DNA of 64,000 nucleotides, from the NCBI RefSeq assembly GCF_014207845.1, contig NZ_JACHLC010000002.1:62001-126000 (forward strand), in the 5' to 3' direction. Position 1 is the first letter of the stretch. Every line of letters begins with the position of its first letter. Source of the stretch: Chryseobacterium shigense. GTDB taxonomy: Bacteria > Bacteroidota > Bacteroidia > Flavobacteriales > Weeksellaceae. The notes beneath the pieces are model-generated. The model was given only the letters and a program-made list of their open reading frames with translations. It searched no databases and was not told where the DNA came from. The position numbers were made by a program, and so were the translations under genes. Shown here in pieces: positions 44,050-56,375 of the stretch.

Positions 44050-46275
44050 ATGAAAAAAACTATATTGACGCTATCCTTGCTGGGGTCATTTTTTGCCTAT
44101 TCACAGGAAAAGACCAGTACCAATACGGAAAAGGAGAAACAGATTGAAGGTGTTGTCATTACCAAAACTAAAAAAGCCGTTGAACAGAAAGCAGATCGTA
44201 CGATCTTTGATTTTTCCGAACAGCCACAGCTTAATAACGGTAATGTTCTGGAAGGTATAAAAAAGCTTCCGGGGCTGATCTCCACTGATATTGCCGGAAT
44301 GATGTATCAGGGAAAAGTGCTGGACGTTTATTTGAACGGAAGACCTTTAAATATTACATCAAATGAATTAAATTCCTTCCTGGAAGGGATGCCTGCCAAC
44401 TCGGTGGACAGAATAGAAGTGATCACACAGCCCGGCGCAGAATTCCCCGCTACTTCAGGAGGCGCCATCATGAATATCATTACGAATAAAAATGCCAATA
44501 AATATTTAACCGCAACTTATTCGGGCAATTACTCATTTACGAATTACGATAAATTCAGAAGCAGAGCCACTAATTCCTTAAATCTGAATGCAAGAAATAA
44601 ATTATTCGGATGGCAGCTGAACGTAGGCCAGAACTACCGTGAAAGTATGTTAAATGGTGATCAGGATATCCTACTGCATAATAATACAGACAGAATAGCA
44701 CGCGGTTACTTTGCAAAAGCAGGGGTAACCTTTGATCTTGGACAGGATAGGCTATTGCTGAACTACGATATTTATCACAACAATAATGATAATTATACCC
44801 TAAGCAACGGTATAGGAGACAGGACTCCGGATAACAGTCCATTAGGCTATTACCTGAGAGATTATGATTTTACTTCTTCAGATATTGCCCACACCAACAC
44901 TATAAGACAGGAAGCAGTGGCGACCTACCAGAAACGCTTTGCGGATAAATCTCAGAAACTGGATTTCCAGTTTGGATATACAAAAGCTTATACAAAGTTC
45001 GGCCAGGATAATGTGTTCCTTGATAAAACATTCTATGGGCCATTTGAACCCCAGCCAAGAGATATTCTCGGAAATGTACTGAGCAATAATTCCGATATGA
45101 GGGTTGCTAACTTTAAAATAGATTATTCTCAACCGATCAAACTTCTGGATGGAGGAAAAGTAAGTTTGGGAGGGTTATATGAAAGACAGGATTATGATAC
45201 GGAAACCAGAGGCCTTACCAATCTGGAATACCAGAGACAGACAGCTTCCACTTATCTTGAATTTCAGGCAAAGCTGAAAAAATTTGATTTTACTTTAGGA
45301 GCAAGAGCAGAAAATTATGACATTTCCGGGATTACAAGAACGATAAAGGATAATGCTGTTCTGGAAAGGGATTTAATACCTTTCAATAAGTTCAAGCTTT
45401 TTCCGAATGCCAGTGTACAGTATAGCCTGATTAATCAGGTGTATGTGGCAGCGAACTACAACAAAAAGATTACTCTGCCAAGCATTTCTGCCCTGAACCC
45501 GAACAATGTCATATTTGGAAGCCCAAACACCCAGGTAACCGGGAACCCGGATCTCCAGCCTACGATATTTGACAATTATGAATTGAAGGTTTCTGCCTTT
45601 GATTACGCTTTCATCGGATACAGTGTAAGTTCTGCGAAGGATCAGGTAGCACAGATCATCATGAAAAACGGTAAGAATCTTTACAATAAGCAGGTGAATA
45701 TTTCGAATATGAAAATTCACAACTTCAATGTAGGTTTACCTATTCCGTTTATGATTTTCAGCAAACCGATGAGCGAGATCATGAAGTTTAATTTCAATCC
45801 TGATAAGATTAATTTCATGTACCTGTATGCTGGTTATCAGAAACATGACATTGATAATCTGAATAATAAAGGATTCTGGATCTTCAATATCATGACACAA
45901 CTAATCTTACCGAAAGATATAAAGCTGACGGCCAATTACAGTTATCTGACACCGAAAGCCGGATATTTCTACTTTACGGCAGATAAACCGTTTAATAATA
46001 ACCTGGATATTACGTTGACTAAAAAATTCATGAACAACCGTCTTACACTTTCTGTTTTCGCGAATGATATTTTCAACGGACAGGTAATGCAGGTGTATTC
46101 CAATCCGCCGGAAGGACAGCCTGTAATGATCAGAAGTAAGTATGATACGAGGAATTTCGGAATTTCCATCAATTATAAAATTCCAACCAAGAATAAACTG
46201 GCTAAGGAGGATGCGAATATCCTGAACCAGACTAAAAAAGAGGATAATGGCGGCGTAATGCAGAGTCCACAGTAA
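44050..46275 (+). CDS. Outer-membrane beta-barrel TonB-dependent protein
   Basis: This 741-aa protein has a signal peptide (residues 1-19, ending AYSQ), a plug region with GKVLDVYLNGRPLNITSNEL and SVDRIEVITQPGAEFPATSGGAIMNIIT, and a barrel of the outer-membrane beta-barrel family (PF14905-like) seen in many flavobacteria. The C terminus extends past the last barrel strand with a short Lys/Asn-rich tail. The substrate is unknown. It is divergent from the S-box-linked receptor and shares the intergenic region. Confidence 0.83.
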   Translation: MKKTILTLSLLGSFFAYSQEKTSTNTEKEKQIEGVVITKTKKAVEQKADRTIFDFSEQPQLNNGNVLEGIKKLPGLISTDIAGMMYQGKVLDVYLNGRPLNITSNELNSFLEGMPANSVDRIEVITQPGAEFPATSGGAIMNIITNKNANKYLTATYSGNYSFTNYDKFRSRATNSLNLNARNKLFGWQLNVGQNYRESMLNGDQDILLHNNTDRIARGYFAKAGVTFDLGQDRLLLNYDIYHNNNDNYTLSNGIGDRTPDNSPLGYYLRDYDFTSSDIAHTNTIRQEAVATYQKRFADKSQKLDFQFGYTKAYTKFGQDNVFLDKTFYGPFEPQPRDILGNVLSNNSDMRVANFKIDYSQPIKLLDGGKVSLGGLYERQDYDTETRGLTNLEYQRQTASTYLEFQAKLKKFDFTLGARAENYDISGITRTIKDNAVLERDLIPFNKFKLFPNASVQYSLINQVYVAANYNKKITLPSISALNPNNVIFGSPNTQVTGNPDLQPTIFDNYELKVSAFDYAFIGYSVSSAKDQVAQIIMKNGKNLYNKQVNISNMKIHNFNVGLPIPFMIFSKPMSEIMKFNFNPDKINFMYLYAGYQKHDIDNLNNKGFWIFNIMTQLILPKDIKLTANYSYLTPKAGYFYFTADKPFNNNLDITLTKKFMNNRLTLSVFANDIFNGQVMQVYSNPPEGQPVMIRSKYDTRNFGISINYKIPTKNKLAKEDANILNQTKKEDNGGVMQSPQ

Positions 46276-46297
46276 TTTTTGTAGTCACAAATTATAA

Positions 46298-46334
46298 AAT
46301 GAGGTAGTAAGATAATTTTACTACCTCATTTTCT
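46298..46334 (+). terminator. Terminator after the beta-barrel gene
   Basis: A 13-bp stem AATGAGGTAGTAA / TTACTACCTCATT with a 7-nt loop is followed by TTCT. The stem is strong, the T tract weak. Confidence 0.75.
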
Positions 46335-46350
46335 ATAAGAAGTAATTTTA

Positions 46351-46457
46351 TTAACCACAGATTACACAAATCTGCACAGATAATTGCGCATAATTTTAAC
46401 AACTTCAGATAAAGTATAGTATAAACATTTTTACAAATCCGTGTAATCTGTGGTTAA
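46351..46457. repeat. 107-bp element bounded by perfect 17-bp inverted repeats
   Basis: The left arm TTAACCACAGATTACAC (46351-46367) and right arm GTGTAATCTGTGGTTAA (46441-46457) are exact inverted copies. The interior has no reading frame. The left part continues with CACAAATCTGCACAGATAATT, which resembles the repeats around the GxxExxY gene at 29.8 kb. It is probably a dispersed Bacteroidota repeat of the REP/MITE type. Confidence 0.75.
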
Positions 46458-46562
46458 AATTCTATATACTCTTAATGCAATAAAAATTTCTTTTAGTAAG
46501 ATCAACACAGTTATAAAGTTTCCTATCTTAATGAGAGTAAGTTTGTATATCAATACCATAAT

Positions 46563-47270
46563 TTAAAAATCTATGGTCTGGAATTTCCAGTTCAAAGTAT
46601 CAATAAGGATAAGCTGATCCGGCTTTATTGGGAGTTCTGTAATGATTTTTAAAGCCAGCATGGCCATCATGCTGCCTACAATACCCGGAAGCGCTCCCAA
46701 AACTCCCAGGCTGTCGCAATCCGGAATATTTTCTTCAAAAGGCAGCTCCGGAAAGATATCCCTGAGGTTTTTACTGCTTTTATAATTAAAAACGGCAACC
46801 TGTCCTGAAAAACCCAGTATACTTCCATAAATCAAGGGTTTTCCCAATTTCACACAAGTATCGTTAATTAAATATCTTGCTGTAAAATTATCAGAACAAT
46901 CGATGATTATATCATATGATGAAATGATTTTTTCTGCGTTAGAAGAATTAATTTTTTCATTTATTGCGGCACATTTTACCTGATGATTAAGTTTTTTCAC
47001 AAAAAGTTCTGCACTTTTTACTTTTGAGGTTCCAACCGTGTTTTCAGTGTGAATGACCTGGCGGTTCAGGTTGTGAAGCTCTACCTCATCAAAATCCACC
47101 ACGCCCAAATTTCCGGCTCCGGCTGCTGCAAGGTATTGAATAACGGGACTTCCCAAACCTCCCGCTCCAATCACAAGAACTTTAGACTTGATGATTTTCC
47201 GCTGACCATCAAGTCCAATCTCTTCTATGAATATCTGCCGGCTGTATCTTTCGAAAATATCATTACTCAT
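46563..47270 (-). CDS. thiF: ThiF/MoeB/HesA family adenylyltransferase
   Basis: This 235-aa E1-like enzyme adenylates the C-terminal Gly-Gly of a sulfur carrier. The ATP-binding motif is VIGAGGLGSPVIQYLAAAG, with Arg in NLNRQV and IIDCSDNF. The context (last gene of the thi operon, thiS at its head) points to ThiF acting on ThiS. The paired CxxC zinc cysteines of MoeB are not visible and no rhodanese domain follows. It lies 32 bp after thiH. Confidence 0.88.
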   Translation of the reverse strand: MSNDIFERYSRQIFIEEIGLDGQRKIIKSKVLVIGAGGLGSPVIQYLAAAGAGNLGVVDFDEVELHNLNRQVIHTENTVGTSKVKSAELFVKKLNHQVKCAAINEKINSSNAEKIISSYDIIIDCSDNFTARYLINDTCVKLGKPLIYGSILGFSGQVAVFNYKSSKNLRDIFPELPFEENIPDCDSLGVLGALPGIVGSMMAMLALKIITELPIKPDQLILIDTLNWKFQTIDF

Positions 47271-47302
47271 CGCTCATTAATTATTTTGAACCATTAAGAT
47301 TT

Positions 47303-48421
47303 TTAAATTCCGCTGTATGCAGAATCCCAGTCTTTCATTACCGGATCATAGCCTGCTTTTCTGATGCTGTTTTTTACTTCTTCCATGCTTCGTTCATCGC
47401 TGGTTTCAAACTGTTCCAGAGATTCAACATCCACAGCATAGCCTCCCGGATTTGTTTTTGAGGCAGCACTCATGGTTGTTGCTCCTAAAGAAATGATATG
47501 GTTCCTGAATTTTTCATTTTCCCTTGTGGATATTGAAATTTCCAGGTCTTCATTCCAAATTCTGTAGGCACAGATTAATTGCAGGAGATCTTTATCTTCC
47601 ATGATAAAATTAGGCTCAATAATTCCTTCTGCCGGCCTTAGTCTGGGGAAAGAAACGGAAAACCGACTTTTCCAGAACTGCTTCTGAAGATAATCAATAT
47701 GAAGTGCATTGAAAAAGCTGTCTACCCGCCAGTCCTCAAGCCCGAGCAACACACCTAACCCAATTTTGTGAATTCCGGCTTTGCCAATTCTGTCCGGTGT
47801 ATCCAGCCGGAAATGGAAATTTGATTTTTTCCCTTTGGGATGGTATTCTTTATAAACTTCCTGATGATAAGTTTCCTGATACACCAAAACGGAATAAACG
47901 CCTTCCTGATGCAACTGCAGATATTCTTCTTCTGATAAAGGCTGTACCTCAATTGAAATGTTGGCAAAATGAGGCTTTAACAGACGGACAGCATTCAGAA
48001 AATAGGTAATTCCTACTGTTTTATTAGCTTCTCCGCTTACCAATAAAACGTGGTTGATTCCCATTGATTTTAAGACGGAAGCTTCTATCATGATCTCTGT
48101 ATCGGAAAGGGTTTTGCGCCTTACATCATTATCAAGGCTGAAACCGCAGTAGGTACAGATATTCTGGCACTCATTGCTGAGATACATGGGTGCATACAGC
48201 TGAATGGTTTTTCCAAAACGTTTTTGGGTAAGCTGTCTCGTCATTTTCGCCATCAATTCGAGCTCTGTTGCAGCTGCAGGAGAAAGCAGGTTCAGAAAAT
48301 CATCCAGAGTTCTATGCTTCTTGTGGAGACTGTTAAGAACATCAGAATGGGTTACTTTTCCGAGTTGAGCTTTTACCTCATCCCAATTATAGTGTTCAAA
48401 AATATCTTTAAAGCTGTTCAT
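47303..48421 (-). CDS. thiH: 2-iminoacetate synthase (tyrosine lyase)
   Basis: This 372-aa radical-SAM enzyme splits tyrosine to give dehydroglycine (2-iminoacetate) for thiazole formation. The cluster motif is Cys85-x3-Cys89-x2-Cys92 in NECQNICTYCGFS. The enzyme is used in place of the oxidase ThiO. It lies 14 bp after thiG in the operon. Confidence 0.95.
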   Translation of the reverse strand: MNSFKDIFEHYNWDEVKAQLGKVTHSDVLNSLHKKHRTLDDFLNLLSPAAATELELMAKMTRQLTQKRFGKTIQLYAPMYLSNECQNICTYCGFSLDNDVRRKTLSDTEIMIEASVLKSMGINHVLLVSGEANKTVGITYFLNAVRLLKPHFANISIEVQPLSEEEYLQLHQEGVYSVLVYQETYHQEVYKEYHPKGKKSNFHFRLDTPDRIGKAGIHKIGLGVLLGLEDWRVDSFFNALHIDYLQKQFWKSRFSVSFPRLRPAEGIIEPNFIMEDKDLLQLICAYRIWNEDLEISISTRENEKFRNHIISLGATTMSAASKTNPGGYAVDVESLEQFETSDERSMEEVKNSIRKAGYDPVMKDWDSAYSGI

Positions 48422-48435
48422 TACGTTTTACTTTA

Positions 48436-49212
48436 TCATTCAAATAAAAAAGAGGTTAATGGACTTGATGCTTCGGCATGATCTGCTATTGCGCCCAGCC
48501 CTGATTCAAAAGCTCTTCTCCCGGCAATCACCCCTTCTTTAAACGCCAGAGCCATATTGACAGGATTTTGCGCTACAGCTATTGCGGTATTCACCAGAAC
48601 TGCATCTGCTCCCATTTCCATTGCTTTTGCAGCATCCGAAGGCGCTCCTATTCCGGCATCTACTACCACCGGAACATTACTCTGGCTGATAATAATTTCC
48701 AGGAAATCCAATGTTCTCAACCCTTTATTAGTCCCGATTGGCGCTCCCAGAGGCATTACTACGGCAGTTCCGGCATCTTCCAGACGTTTGCACAAAACAG
48801 GATCTGCATGAATGTAAGGCATCACAATAAATCCGAGTCTGGCTAATTCTTCCGTGGCATAAAGGGTTTCAACAGGATCAGGTAGAAGATATTTGGGATC
48901 GGGGTGGATCTCCAGTTTTACCCAGTTTGTTTCCAGAGCTTCTCTTGCGAGCTGTGCTGCCAATACGGCTTCTTTGGCTGTTCTGGCTCCCGAGGTATTA
49001 GGTAAAAGATGGACTTTTGCGGGTTTTATAGCTTCCAGCAAACCATCTTCTGAAGATCCGGAATCAATTCTTTTTAAGGCCATGGTCACCATTTCACTTC
49101 CTGAAGCGATAATGGAATCGGTCATTTCCGAAAGACTCCCGAATTTTCCCGTTCCTAAAAATAACCTGGACTCGAAAATCCGGTCTGCTATTATTAATTT
49201 CTGATTATTCAT
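48436..49212 (-). CDS. thiG: Thiazole synthase
   Basis: This 258-aa TIM-barrel enzyme forms the thiazole ring from deoxyxylulose phosphate, dehydroglycine and ThiS thiocarboxylate. Motifs are [10 protein letters not shown] at the start, the Schiff-base lysine in VTMALKRID, and [30 protein letters not shown] in pieces as the phosphate site. The start overlaps the thiE end by 4 bp. Confidence 0.95.
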   Translation of the reverse strand: MNNQKLIIADRIFESRLFLGTGKFGSLSEMTDSIIASGSEMVTMALKRIDSGSSEDGLLEAIKPAKVHLLPNTSGARTAKEAVLAAQLAREALETNWVKLEIHPDPKYLLPDPVETLYATEELARLGFIVMPYIHADPVLCKRLEDAGTAVVMPLGAPIGTNKGLRTLDFLEIIISQSNVPVVVDAGIGAPSDAAKAMEMGADAVLVNTAIAVAQNPVNMALAFKEGVIAGRRAFESGLGAIADHAEASSPLTSFLFE

Positions 49213-49823
49213 ATCATTGCTTTTTTAAATTCACTGATGACAGCAGGACGGCTGGTGATTTCTCCTGAAACTGCGGCACCATATATTCCGATTTGCTGAA
49301 GCAGTTTAATATCCTGAAGTACAATACCTCCTATGGCGTAGATTTTCGGAATGGCGATTGATTTTTCTTTTAAACTTTCAATAATATTCCTGTAGCCTTC
49401 AAATCCCAGAATGGGGCTCAATTTTTCTTTTGTTGAAGTAAATCTAAGCGGGCCTAGGCCGATATAATCACAGGGTTCATTTATTCTTTGAAGAACATCT
49501 GCAATGGTGTTGGCCGTTCCACCGATTATTTTATTTTTACCTAAAACGTGTCTTGCAATTTCAAGGGACACATCTTTTAAGCCTAAATGAACACCGTCTG
49601 CATCAATATTTTTTGCAATATTCACATGGTCATTAATGATACAAACTGCCTGATATTCTGTACAAAGTTTTTTTGAAATTTCACAGAGCTGAAAAAACTC
49701 CCTTTCATCGACATTTTTCCAGCGTACCTGTACCCATTTTATTCCATTATCAAGGGCTTTTTGAATATTAAGTTCCTGTTCAGGTTTTGCCAATCCCTGG
49801 GATATGTATTGTAATTTTTCCAT
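49209..49823 (-). CDS. thiE: Thiamine-phosphate synthase
   Basis: This 204-aa TIM-barrel enzyme joins the pyrimidine pyrophosphate and thiazole phosphate. Residues expected for catalysis are present: QVRWK at 32-36, IINDHVNIA (Asn64, Asp65) and [11 protein letters not shown] (76-84), then [11 protein letters not shown]. It is the canonical member of two ThiE-like proteins in the operon. It overlaps thiG by 4 bp. Confidence 0.92.
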   Translation of the reverse strand: MEKLQYISQGLAKPEQELNIQKALDNGIKWVQVRWKNVDEREFFQLCEISKKLCTEYQAVCIINDHVNIAKNIDADGVHLGLKDVSLEIARHVLGKNKIIGGTANTIADVLQRINEPCDYIGLGPLRFTSTKEKLSPILGFEGYRNIIESLKEKSIAIPKIYAIGGIVLQDIKLLQQIGIYGAAVSGEITSRPAVISEFKKAMI

Positions 49824-49825
49824 AA

Positions 49826-50550
49826 TTAAACTGAATGAAAACCCAGTAAAGAAGGGTTACTCTTTAAAAATTTCTCTATGTATAATTTCCCTTTTACGCA
49901 TGCTGTTTCAAGGTTTTCCCCTTTAGCCAGCCATCCTGTAACAGCTGAAGACAGAACACATCCTGAACCGTGTTTCGGATAATAGGCTGAAGGCTCTCTT
50001 ATATCCGGCTCCAATAAAATTTCTTTCCCGTTCCAGATCAGGATATCTGTACCTGTTTTATCATTCCTATGCCCTCCTTTGACTAATACAGCAGAAGAAT
50101 TACCGGACTGATTTAAAAGACCACATTCATGTAAAACATTGTATTCATTATAATTAGGTGTAATAAGGTCAATCTTTTTTAAAACCCCCGTTAAAAGAGG
50201 AAGAGTTTTCAGGTCAAAAAAAGAAAACTCCGATGTACTTTTTAATACCGGGTCCCAAATGATTTTTATTTCTGAATTATGTGATCGTATTGTTTCTACA
50301 ATCTTTTCCAGGAACATAGCATCTTTCACTACTCCTATTTTTAGAGCTTCTATAGAATAATCCTGCATTAAAACATTTATAGATGTCAATATTTCATCTA
50401 TAGGGCGCCATTCTATACTTAAACACCGGGATTCTGTCTGGACTGTCATCGCTGTACAAACACCCAGCCCCATTACTCCAAGCTGCTCAAATGTTTTTAT
50501 ATCTGCTAAAAGGCCTGCTCCACCCGAGGGATCAAATCCCGCAATACTCA

Positions 50551-50575
<25 letters not shown>
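49826..50575 (-). CDS. thiD: Hydroxymethylpyrimidine/phosphomethylpyrimidine kinase
   Basis: This 249-aa ribokinase-fold enzyme phosphorylates HMP twice. Motifs are SIAGFDPSGGAGLLADIKTF at the start, AVLVKGGHRND, and GSGCVLSSAVTGWLAKG at the anion hole. Its start overlaps the TenI-like gene by 25 bp and it ends 2 bp before thiE. Confidence 0.93.
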
Positions 50576-52970
<2,395 letters not shown>

Positions 52971-53177
52971 TTATCCGCCCTGAGTGGCAGTAATGATTAA
53001 AACTGAATCTTTATCTTTAAGGAAGGTTTCTGCCCAGGCGGACAGTGGAATAATGCGGTTGTTCAGGGCTACGGCTATTCCTTTTTTCTTTCCGGGTATT
53101 TCCATAGCCATGAGCGCTTCCAGATTACCGGGAAGTACTTCAAATGTTTTCGTTGTGTGGTTGATTGTAAGTTCCAT
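52971..53177 (-). CDS. thiS: Sulfur carrier protein ThiS
   Basis: This 68-aa ubiquitin-like protein ends in ITATQGG, the Gly-Gly tail that ThiF adenylates and that carries the thiocarboxylate for thiazole formation. It is the first gene of the operon, 75 bp after the TPP riboswitch. Confidence 0.93.
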   Translation of the reverse strand: MELTINHTTKTFEVLPGNLEALMAMEIPGKKKGIAVALNNRIIPLSAWAETFLKDKDSVLIITATQGG

Positions 53178-53251
53178 TCCTAATTATTTTACATATACTT
53201 TAGGAATGGCCCTTATTGTACAATAGAATGTACAGTAAAAGTCATTTACTT

Positions 53252-53325
53252 TTCCCTACGCTGGTATAATCCAGATCAGGTTCGAAGGGTAAAGTCTCAG
53301 TCTGCATATTTACAGACACCCCTAA
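53252..53325 (-). promoter_or_regulatory. TPP riboswitch of the thiamine operon
   Basis: On the minus strand the THI-box is complete: AGGGGTGTC, CAGACTGAGA, TACCC, GAACCTGATCTGGAT, ATACCAGCGTAGGGA. It lies directly before thiS and after a TTTG-N19-TAACTTCG promoter. Confidence 0.96.
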
Positions 53326-53333
53326 AGTTGGTT

Positions 53334-53364
53334 CGAAGTTAGACATTTTTTCAGAACGGACAAA
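53334..53364 (-). promoter_or_regulatory. Bacteroidota promoter of the thi operon
   Basis: On the minus strand a -33 TTTG (53364-53361) and a -7 TAACTTCG (53341-53334) are separated by 19 bp, the spacing known for Bacteroidota promoters. One base of the -7 box deviates from TAnnTTTG. Confidence 0.6.
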
Positions 53365-53374
53365 ATTTAAATTG

Positions 53375-53411
53375 AAAAGCCCGGAGCTTTGAAACTCCGG
53401 GCTTTTTATTT
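53375..53411 (-). terminator. Terminator after the T9SS protein gene
   Basis: A perfect 12-bp stem AAAAGCCCGGAG / CTCCGGGCTTTT with an 8-nt loop lies 20 bp past the stop of the minus-strand gene at 53427. T residues flank both sides, so it may act in both directions. Confidence 0.85.
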
Positions 53412-53426
53412 TTTGTTTAAAAGATC

Positions 53427-55490
53427 TTATTTTTTAATTGCTTTTATCTGGAAAGCATTTCCTTCTTTCATGGATATGTTAAGAATATACATTCCTGATT
53501 TTAAGTCTCCAAGATAGATTTCTTCAGATGGCTTGTCTATAGTTTTCATCATTCTTCCTGCAGTGTCAAAAATCTGAATGGATTTTACTTTTTCAACATC
53601 ATTAATTGTTATTATATCTTTAAACGGATTAGGATATACTTTCATTTTATCTTTAGCATTAACCTCTGACGTACTTAAACAGGCAGTATCCACTGTTGCC
53701 GTAACTGTACTTCTTATACTTTCACATTTGGTACTGATCTGCCAGTCATAAAAATAGTAATAAGATGTTGAGGGACTATTTCCGGTAAGATTTCCCCCAG
53801 TCACAGACAATGCCCCCGGAACTGTAAGCGGATAACTGCCCCAGCTACTTCCCGACTCTCTTATCAATCCACTCACACCGCCAGCTCTGGTGAGCATCAT
53901 TAATTTATAATTGTTCCCGGGAGGAACCGTAAAATTCAAAGGAACGTAAGTTTTTACATATGGAGAGCCGGAACCTGTAAGATTAACCGTAATCGTCTGT
54001 AATGTAGCGGCAGGTGAAACATTTCCATCCTGAAGGGCAATTTCTACAGTTCCTGCTCCTGTACCTATTGGATATACATTTACCCCATTGATTGTAATTG
54101 TAGAGTAAACATCAAAGAGCAACCCTGCATCCAGGGTATATCCCGATGTGGAAATTGCATTGGTCATTCCTGTTGAAGAAGTTCCTCCCGTTGAAGCTGC
54201 TACATAATAAGGCGTTGTACTGCTTAACGCTGGTGTTGTAAAACTCGATCCTGTACCTACTACATTTCCTGCAGTAGCGGCATCATACCAGGTTATGGAT
54301 GCTCCGGTATCTGCAGTAGCAGACAATGTCGCAGGCTGGTTAGGACAAACAATTGCACCGGCGGTTGTAAGAATGGCCGGCGGCTGACATTGCGTTATTA
54401 CCTGTACAGGCTGAAGAGACCATACACTTGTGTTCCCTCCTCCGCAATTTGACCTGATCCAGACATAATATGATGTAGAGGGTGCTAATGACCCTATAGA
54501 AGTTGAAGTACCCGGAACATTTGGAATTGTTGGAGGTGTAGAAGATGTGGGAGGTGTGCTGGAAGTGCTATAATAAATATCATACCCAGAAGGAGATGAT
54601 GGAGAAGCAGTCCAGGATATAGCAGCACTGTTATTGGTAGTTGCCCCTCCCGTAAGTGCTGATGCAGCATAACATGTCGGAGGTGTCCAGATATAGGTAA
54701 GTCCTGCGGCAGGCATCCCCGGAACTGCATTGGCCGTATTAAATGCCTGTGTACTGCTATTTGCTATACCTGGTGTGGAATTTATAAATTCCAGTGTTGT
54801 TGCGTTAAGCCGGGTATTAAAATCAGTGGCAGCATTACCTCTCAGTCCTATCTGGGCAGTTCCTGAAACAGCTGTAGACCCCACTAAATAAGCTCCGCTG
54901 CTATACACCATCTGAATAACATTAGAGGTTTCCTGTAAACGGATCTGGAAGGAAAAGGTATAAGCCGCAGTGGTAGAGGTACTGCTGCTTGGCCTGAAAT
55001 TTTTCCATTGAATAATTGCCTCTCGGTTAGGAGCTGCCCCGGTTGTTTGCCAGCTGATATCACCTGTTGTTCCACTGATATCGAAAACACTGCTCAAATC
55101 CCGTCCGAAGACAGAAACTGCTCCTTCATAAGCTGTAGTGCCTGATATGGGCGTTGTGGTAGTGGTCCCCGGAACTGTTGCTCCGAAAGTTATAAATCCG
55201 TTCGTGGAAACATTCAGCGTATTATAGGAAATTCCGTTGAATACAAAATTGAATGGCAGGGTTAAGGGGTAAACGTTACTGTTAAGATTGGTTGCAGAAG
55301 CATTACCTGTAGCCGCCCCCAATACACTTCCTGATATTGGGCTATAAGTGCCTGTAGCCTGTGAAAAGCCGTAAGCACTTACCTGGGCATCAGCTGCAGT
55401 TACAGCTGTAAACATAGCAAAGCAACTGAAAACAGTTTTCAGATGCTTTTTCTTTCCGTTACCGAAAAGAAATTTGTAAAAATAATTCAT
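53427..55490 (-). CDS. T9SS-exported protein with fibronectin III and Ig-like domains
   Basis: A 687-aa secreted protein. A signal peptide (about residues 18-36, ending DAQ) precedes a beta-sandwich domain (LPFNFVFNGISYNTLNVSTNGFITFG). A fibronectin III domain follows near residues 270-365, then an Ig-like repeat with PNQPATLSATADTGASITWYDA. The last ~70 residues (KVYPNPFKDIITI, then GMYILNI) are a type A T9SS sorting domain, so the protein crosses the outer membrane by type IX secretion. It is likely an adhesin or matrix protein without a visible enzyme domain. Confidence 0.85.
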   Translation of the reverse strand: MNYFYKFLFGNGKKKHLKTVFSCFAMFTAVTAADAQVSAYGFSQATGTYSPISGSVLGAATGNASATNLNSNVYPLTLPFNFVFNGISYNTLNVSTNGFITFGATVPGTTTTTPISGTTAYEGAVSVFGRDLSSVFDISGTTGDISWQTTGAAPNREAIIQWKNFRPSSSTSTTAAYTFSFQIRLQETSNVIQMVYSSGAYLVGSTAVSGTAQIGLRGNAATDFNTRLNATTLEFINSTPGIANSSTQAFNTANAVPGMPAAGLTYIWTPPTCYAASALTGGATTNNSAAISWTASPSSPSGYDIYYSTSSTPPTSSTPPTIPNVPGTSTSIGSLAPSTSYYVWIRSNCGGGNTSVWSLQPVQVITQCQPPAILTTAGAIVCPNQPATLSATADTGASITWYDAATAGNVVGTGSSFTTPALSSTTPYYVAASTGGTSSTGMTNAISTSGYTLDAGLLFDVYSTITINGVNVYPIGTGAGTVEIALQDGNVSPAATLQTITVNLTGSGSPYVKTYVPLNFTVPPGNNYKLMMLTRAGGVSGLIRESGSSWGSYPLTVPGALSVTGGNLTGNSPSTSYYYFYDWQISTKCESIRSTVTATVDTACLSTSEVNAKDKMKVYPNPFKDIITINDVEKVKSIQIFDTAGRMMKTIDKPSEEIYLGDLKSGMYILNISMKEGNAFQIKAIKK

Positions 55491-55659
55491 AATGGAATAG
55501 GATTAGATTATCTCCTAAGATATGAAATTTTAACAATATTACATTAAAAAATAAATTACAATAAAATATTTATATTAATTCAAGCAAAAACAAACCAATT
55601 AATTATTTGTATTTGAAAAATATTGCAAATAATTTTTTATGAATTTTATATTATAATTT

Positions 55660-55686
55660 AAAAAAATCCTGCAAATTTTGCAGGAT
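55660..55686 (-). terminator. Rho-independent terminator after the RluA-like gene
   Basis: On the minus strand ATCCTGCAA / TTTGCAGGAT closes with a 3-nt loop and is followed by six T residues, 9 bp past the stop of the RluA-like gene. Confidence 0.88.
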
Positions 55687-55694
55687 CATTTATT

Positions 55695-56372
55695 TTATTC
55701 TTCACAAGCTCTCCAGATGGCATCGTTCTGTGGAACGGGAGCTATAATCTCTATTTTCTCTTTGGTAACAGGATGAATAAATTCCAGCTTCCTTGCATGA
55801 AGATTAATTCCTCCATCCGGATTGGAACGAGGCGCCCCATATTTCAGATCTCCTTTTATAGGAACTCCGGTTTTAGAAAGCTGAGCACGGATCTGGTGAT
55901 GCCTTCCCGTTTCAAGATCAATTTCAAGAAGCATATAATGATCTAATGCTTTAATCACATGATAAGTCAAGATTGCTTCTTTTGCTCCTTCCGTTGCTTT
56001 TGGAAAGACAATGGCTTTATTATTCTTTTCGTTCTTTTTCAGATAATGAACAAGTCTTTGGCTTTGCGGTATCATTTCTTTTCCTACAACAGCCCAATAC
56101 GTTTTTTTGACCTCTCTGTTCTTTACCATTTGGGTAAGTCGGGAAAGCGCTTTGGAAGTTTTAGCATAAATAACCAGGCCGGAAGTCGGACGGTCTATAC
56201 GGTGAACCAGGCCGAGAAAAACATTTCCGGGCTTGGCATCTCTTATTTTAATAAAATTTTTAATGGACTCCAGCAAAGATTCATCACCGGTTTTATCACC
56301 CTGAACAAGCTGTCCTACCTTCTTATTAACAACCAAAAGGTGGTTGTCTTCATATACAATCTGTTCCTTCAT
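55695..56372 (-). CDS. RluA-family pseudouridine synthase
   Basis: A 225-aa enzyme with the catalytic aspartate in LVHRIDRPTSGLVIYAKT (near residue 58) and RHHQIRAQLS as the second family motif. It lacks the S4 domain of larger RluA/RluD proteins, like other short RluA members. It modifies uridine in rRNA or tRNA; the target cannot be told. It is the third gene of a tight panB row (gaps of 3 bp). Confidence 0.88.
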   Translation of the reverse strand: MKEQIVYEDNHLLVVNKKVGQLVQGDKTGDESLLESIKNFIKIRDAKPGNVFLGLVHRIDRPTSGLVIYAKTSKALSRLTQMVKNREVKKTYWAVVGKEMIPQSQRLVHYLKKNEKNNKAIVFPKATEGAKEAILTYHVIKALDHYMLLEIDLETGRHHQIRAQLSKTGVPIKGDLKYGAPRSNPDGGINLHARKLEFIHPVTKEKIEIIAPVPQNDAIWRACEE

Positions 56373-56375
56373 ACA

